A DNA stretch of 40,488 nt from a virus. Below, piece after piece: positions 38,544 through 40,488 of the stretch; the stretch's first letter is position 1, and every line of letters begins with the position of its first letter. Location: IMG/VR virus record IMGVR_UViG_3300027856_000076, positions 1-40,488 of that record. One strand, given 5' to 3'. The position numbers and the translations under genes were made by a program. Under the pieces are notes generated by a model, which was not told the DNA's origin, searched no databases, and worked only from the letters and a program-made list of their open reading frames with translations.

Positions 38544-38721
38544 TAACGGCAAGTACACAGGTGATTATTCTGGTGAAGTTGCTGTAAATGACTCGCTAGA
38601 TGAGTACAATTGCTACATGTATGTTTTGGAGCAGCCCGACCTGTGTTTATTTAGGTTTTGCAGGGGTCCTGTTATCTATAAAGCATTTCATTTCATAAAT
38701 AAACTGCACAGCTTGGTTTAA
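38518..38721 (+). CDS. Hypothetical small protein, last of the moron block
   Basis: 67 aa, Tyr/Cys-rich (YNNGKYTGDYSGEVAVNDSL, CYMYVLEQPDLCLFRFC). AAGGTGG lies 6-9 bases before ATG. No recognised family. A promoter begins immediately after its stop. Confidence 0.5.
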   Translation: MKPRMKFYNNGKYTGDYSGEVAVNDSLDEYNCYMYVLEQPDLCLFRFCRGPVIYKAFHFINKLHSLV

Positions 38722-38750
38722 TTGGCGTTTTTTGTTTTAGCGTGTATAAT
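38722..38750 (+). promoter_or_regulatory. Promoter of the structured leader and tRNA
   Basis: TTGGCG, 17 bases, TATAAT, with start expected near 38757. The -10 is consensus. The transcript would be about 100 bases of structured leader, then tRNA-Pro and a terminator. Confidence 0.65.
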
Positions 38751-38756
38751 ACATCC

Positions 38757-38854
38757 GCGCTTGGTAATTAGTAGCCGCCTGACCGAAGTCAGGAAACGGC
38801 AAGGTTACAGGAAAGAGGGAAACACTAGTCAATGCCCTGTAATACAGGTGCTCT
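38757..38854 (+). ncRNA. Structured leader upstream of tRNA-Pro
   Basis: Between promoter and tRNA there is no ORF but strong pairing: GCCG-CCTGAC-CGAA-GTCAGG-aaa-CGGC (38774-38800), one long hairpin with an AAA bulge, closed by GTAA/TTAC outside; and GC-CCTGT-aat-ACAGG-t-GC (38834-38851) just before the tRNA. It could be a pre-tRNA leader or a separate small RNA processed off by RNase P. Confidence 0.55.
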
Positions 38855-38931
38855 CGGAGTTTAGTTTAGCTTGGTAGAACGCACCGTTTGGGGCGGTGAG
38901 GTCATAGGTTCAAATCCTATAGCTCCGACCA
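38855..38931 (+). tRNA. tRNA-Pro (UGG anticodon)
   Basis: 77 nt. Acceptor CGGAGTT / AGCTCCG (one T-G pair), D arm GTTT...GAAC, anticodon stem CACCG / CGGTG with loop TTTGGGG (anticodon TGG), T arm ATAGG-TTCAAAT-CCTAT, discriminator A and encoded CCA. All arms form. It reads CCA and, with U34 wobble, other Pro codons. Phage tRNAs may offset codon bias or host tRNA cleavage. Confidence 0.93.
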
Positions 38932-38941
38932 AATAAAAAAT

Positions 38942-38965
38942 AAAACCGCTTAATTGCGGTTTTTT
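38942..38965 (+). terminator. Terminator after tRNA
   Basis: AAAACCGC / GCGGTTTT with loop TTAATT followed by T's, 10 bases beyond the tRNA. It makes leader plus tRNA a separate transcription unit between portal and scaffold. Confidence 0.9.
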
Positions 38966-39051
38966 ATTGCCCGAATTTTATTTGATGCCCTCGCGACACC
39001 TACCGAATTAATAACACTCCAATTCAAAATAACCGAATTATGTACAGGTAT

Positions 39052-39080
39052 TTGCTAGTGAAGCGAATTAGTTGTAAAAT
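39052..39080 (+). promoter_or_regulatory. Promoter of scaffold and coat genes
   Basis: TTGCTA, 17 bases, TAAAAT, about 60 bases before the scaffold start. The region from 38966 holds no gene; a CGAATT motif recurs four times (near 38976, 39003, 39034, 39064), which may be a regulatory repeat. Confidence 0.45.
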
Positions 39081-39141
39081 AAACTTAAAGGTTAACGTTA
39101 CACCTTAAGTAGCGGCTAAAATTCTCCGAAAGGTGCTTAAA

Positions 39142-39948
39142 ATGTCAGATGAAAATAACGAAGGTATAGTTATGCCTGCTGTAGTTAGTGATAAACCGAT
39201 TACAGAGGAAATAATCCAACCTGAAATTATCGCTGAGTCATCCCCAGCTAGTGAAGAAAATCACGAACAAAAATCAAATGGGGTTCAAGGTCGTATTAAT
39301 GACTTGACGGCAAAACGATACAAAGAAGAACGACGCGCAAACGAGGCAGAACAAAAGCTCGCTACATTAGAAGCTCAGTTAGCCACACAAACGCCAGTCG
39401 TTCAATCAGCGCAAGATAACGCGCCCGTATTGCCTGATGACATGTACGATGAAGAAGCTATGCGGAAATACCATATTGATAGTCAGGCGTTTTACACGTC
39501 TACTGCACAGAATGCCGCTAAGTCTCAATTTGAAACCCAACAACAAGCGAGTGTGCAACAAGCTCAAAACGCGAAGCATCAAGCTAATATTGACACTTAC
39601 GCATCAAACGCAACACGCGACGGTGTGGACTTTGACAAGCTAGCAATTGCCGAGCAAACGCTTAAGCAAAATGGTCTTAGCAATGAATTAGGTAATTACT
39701 TATTAAGTGATCCTAACGGCGCTAAAATAGTGGAATATCTTAATGATAACCCTGCTGAAATGCATGAAGTATTAAAGTTAGATCCTGTATCTGCTGGTAT
39801 ACGCATTGCCACTGAAATTAAGGCCAAAGTTTTGTCGCAAACTCCGAAAGTATCTGGCGCGCCCGATCCTATCCCTGAAGTGACAGGTGGTGGGTATGTT
39901 GCAGTTGATGACTTCAACAAGAAATACCCTGGCGCAGTAATAATTTAA
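39142..39948 (+). CDS. Scaffold protein, P22 gp8-like
   Basis: 268 aa from ATG 39142 (AAAGGTG upstream; an in-frame GTG at 39133 lies inside that site). P22 gp8 is 303 aa. Acidic disordered start, a charged helical region (DLTAKRYKEERRANEAEQKL), Gln/Ala-rich middle, and helical C terminus; position between portal and coat is diagnostic. It guides prohead assembly and then leaves for reuse. Confidence 0.8.
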   Translation: MSDENNEGIVMPAVVSDKPITEEIIQPEIIAESSPASEENHEQKSNGVQGRINDLTAKRYKEERRANEAEQKLATLEAQLATQTPVVQSAQDNAPVLPDDMYDEEAMRKYHIDSQAFYTSTAQNAAKSQFETQQQASVQQAQNAKHQANIDTYASNATRDGVDFDKLAIAEQTLKQNGLSNELGNYLLSDPNGAKIVEYLNDNPAEMHEVLKLDPVSAGIRIATEIKAKVLSQTPKVSGAPDPIPEVTGGGYVAVDDFNKKYPGAVII

Positions 39949-39968
39949 CTCCTTAAGGAATACATACA

Positions 39969-40488
39969 ATGCCTAATAATTACCAAAGTAATACAAACGA
40001 GAAGTTGCTTCGTAGCTTCATTAAAGGCTTCGAGTCTAGCACTGTTTTATTAAACACAGTGTCTAAGCAATTAGTAAATGACCTCGATGCTTCAACCGGC
40101 GCAGGCGCTACACCTGTTAAAATGAAACGCCCTACACAATACAAGCCTGTACGCTCTGCTGATGGTGATTTAACGTCAACAACTGCAAACCCTGTGCAAG
40201 TTGGTTCTGTCTACGGTCATGTTTCAGCTAACGGTTACATTACTGTTTACGTTGAAAACACGCAAGTAGAAGAAGCGCTAGAAACTGATCAACTAGATGC
40301 GCTGTTAATGCCTATCGCAGAAGATATGGTTATCACGTGTGAATCTGAATTAGCGCAGTACATGACTCGTGCGGCTCAGTTACATTCAGGGACGGCTGGT
40401 GTTGCGATTAGTAAATGGTCAGACATTGCTAACGCAGGCGCTTTATTTAAAGAGATTGGCGCCCCTGCTGGTAAAAAGTATCAGCTAT
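39969..40488 (+). CDS. Major coat protein, P22 gp5-like (5' part; continues at 1)
   Basis: First 129 codons up to 40355, then the repeated overlap with base 1 onward. AAGGAA precedes ATG. The N-terminal arm (NYQSNTNEKLLRSFIKGFES) and VKMKRPTQYKPVRSADGDLT region precede the HK97 core. In this terminal copy one base is missing near 40481, which would shift the last codons; the left copy is intact, so this is an end artefact. The whole gene is 39969-40355 plus 1-894. Confidence 0.88.
   Translation, partial: MPNNYQSNTNEKLLRSFIKGFESSTVLLNTVSKQLVNDLDASTGAGATPVKMKRPTQYKPVRSADGDLTSTTANPVQVGSVYGHVSANGYITVYVENTQVEEALETDQLDALLMPIAEDMVITCESELAQYMTRAAQLHSGTAGVAISKWSDIANAGALFKEIGAPAGKKYQL
40356..40488. 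repeat. Terminal overlap, right copy
   Basis: Matches 1-134 except for one missing G after GTAAAAAGTAT. The disagreement close to the sequence end points to a read or assembly error rather than a real variant. Confidence 0.9.

Noticed and set aside
38757-38854. A second, degenerate tRNA
   Set aside because: A CTTGGTAA segment recalls a D loop, but there is no TTCAA T arm or acceptor pairing; it is better described as a structured leader.

Overview
The window is essentially a complete genome of a short-tailed (podovirus) phage of the P22-like type. Bases 1-134 recur at 40356-40488 with one base missing, and the coat gene runs off the right end and continues at base 1. The sequence is therefore a linearised circular or permuted molecule of about 40,355 bp. 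The P22 signature is clear: portal, scaffold, I-domain coat, gp4, gp10, three ejection-type proteins and a tailspike with a P22 head-binding domain. The AT-rich sequence and lambda/P22-type replication and recombination genes suggest a gammaproteobacterial host, probably marine; no gene fixes the genus.

Layout. (1) 1-12930, +: end of coat, tail-completion proteins, ejection proteins, two beta-helix tailspikes. (2) 12982-17718, -: an early operon of small genes with a RusA resolvase and a probable nuclease, ending against the tail genes at a shared bidirectional terminator. (3) 17753-21371, +: divergent promoters, an Arc-like ribbon-helix-helix regulator, a replisome-organiser-like gene carrying iterons and an AT-rich tract (candidate origin), a lambda-P-like helicase loader, then many small ORFs. 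(4) 21422-22038: a leftward HTH regulator and, divergently, a strong promoter feeding a ~200-nt highly structured leader RNA. (5) 22039-24479: RecT, lambda-exonuclease-type nuclease and SSB. (6) 24498-27449: small genes separated by integron-type attC sites, with no integrase present. (7) 27562-30389: small proteins and a lysis module (DUF5675-like protein, holin-like proteins). (8) 30389-32843: SGNH-type esterase and associated structural-looking proteins. (9) 32925-40488: terminase, portal, a moron block of small genes with its own promoter, tRNA-Pro, scaffold and coat.

How it works together. The early genes copy the genome (O/P-like proteins using host DnaB) and recombine it (RecT, exonuclease, SSB, RusA). 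The late genes package and release it by the P22 scheme: TerS/TerL through the portal, scaffold-directed coat assembly, and a gp4/gp10/needle plug with tailspikes. No integrase, CI-type repressor, N or Q was recognised, so temperance and late control are unresolved. Two structured RNA leaders, at 21835-22038 and 38757-38854, are candidate regulators.

The most unusual part is the cassette array. Each complete cassette begins with a 7-9 nt core (GTTAGGCGG, GTTATGTGT, GTTATGTTA, GTTATATT, GTTATGTG) that is the exact reverse complement of the core just after its own gene(s), as expected for integron gene cassettes. Near-identical sites switch flanking sequence at the GTTA cleavage core. This looks like a phage-borne attC cluster lacking its integrase.
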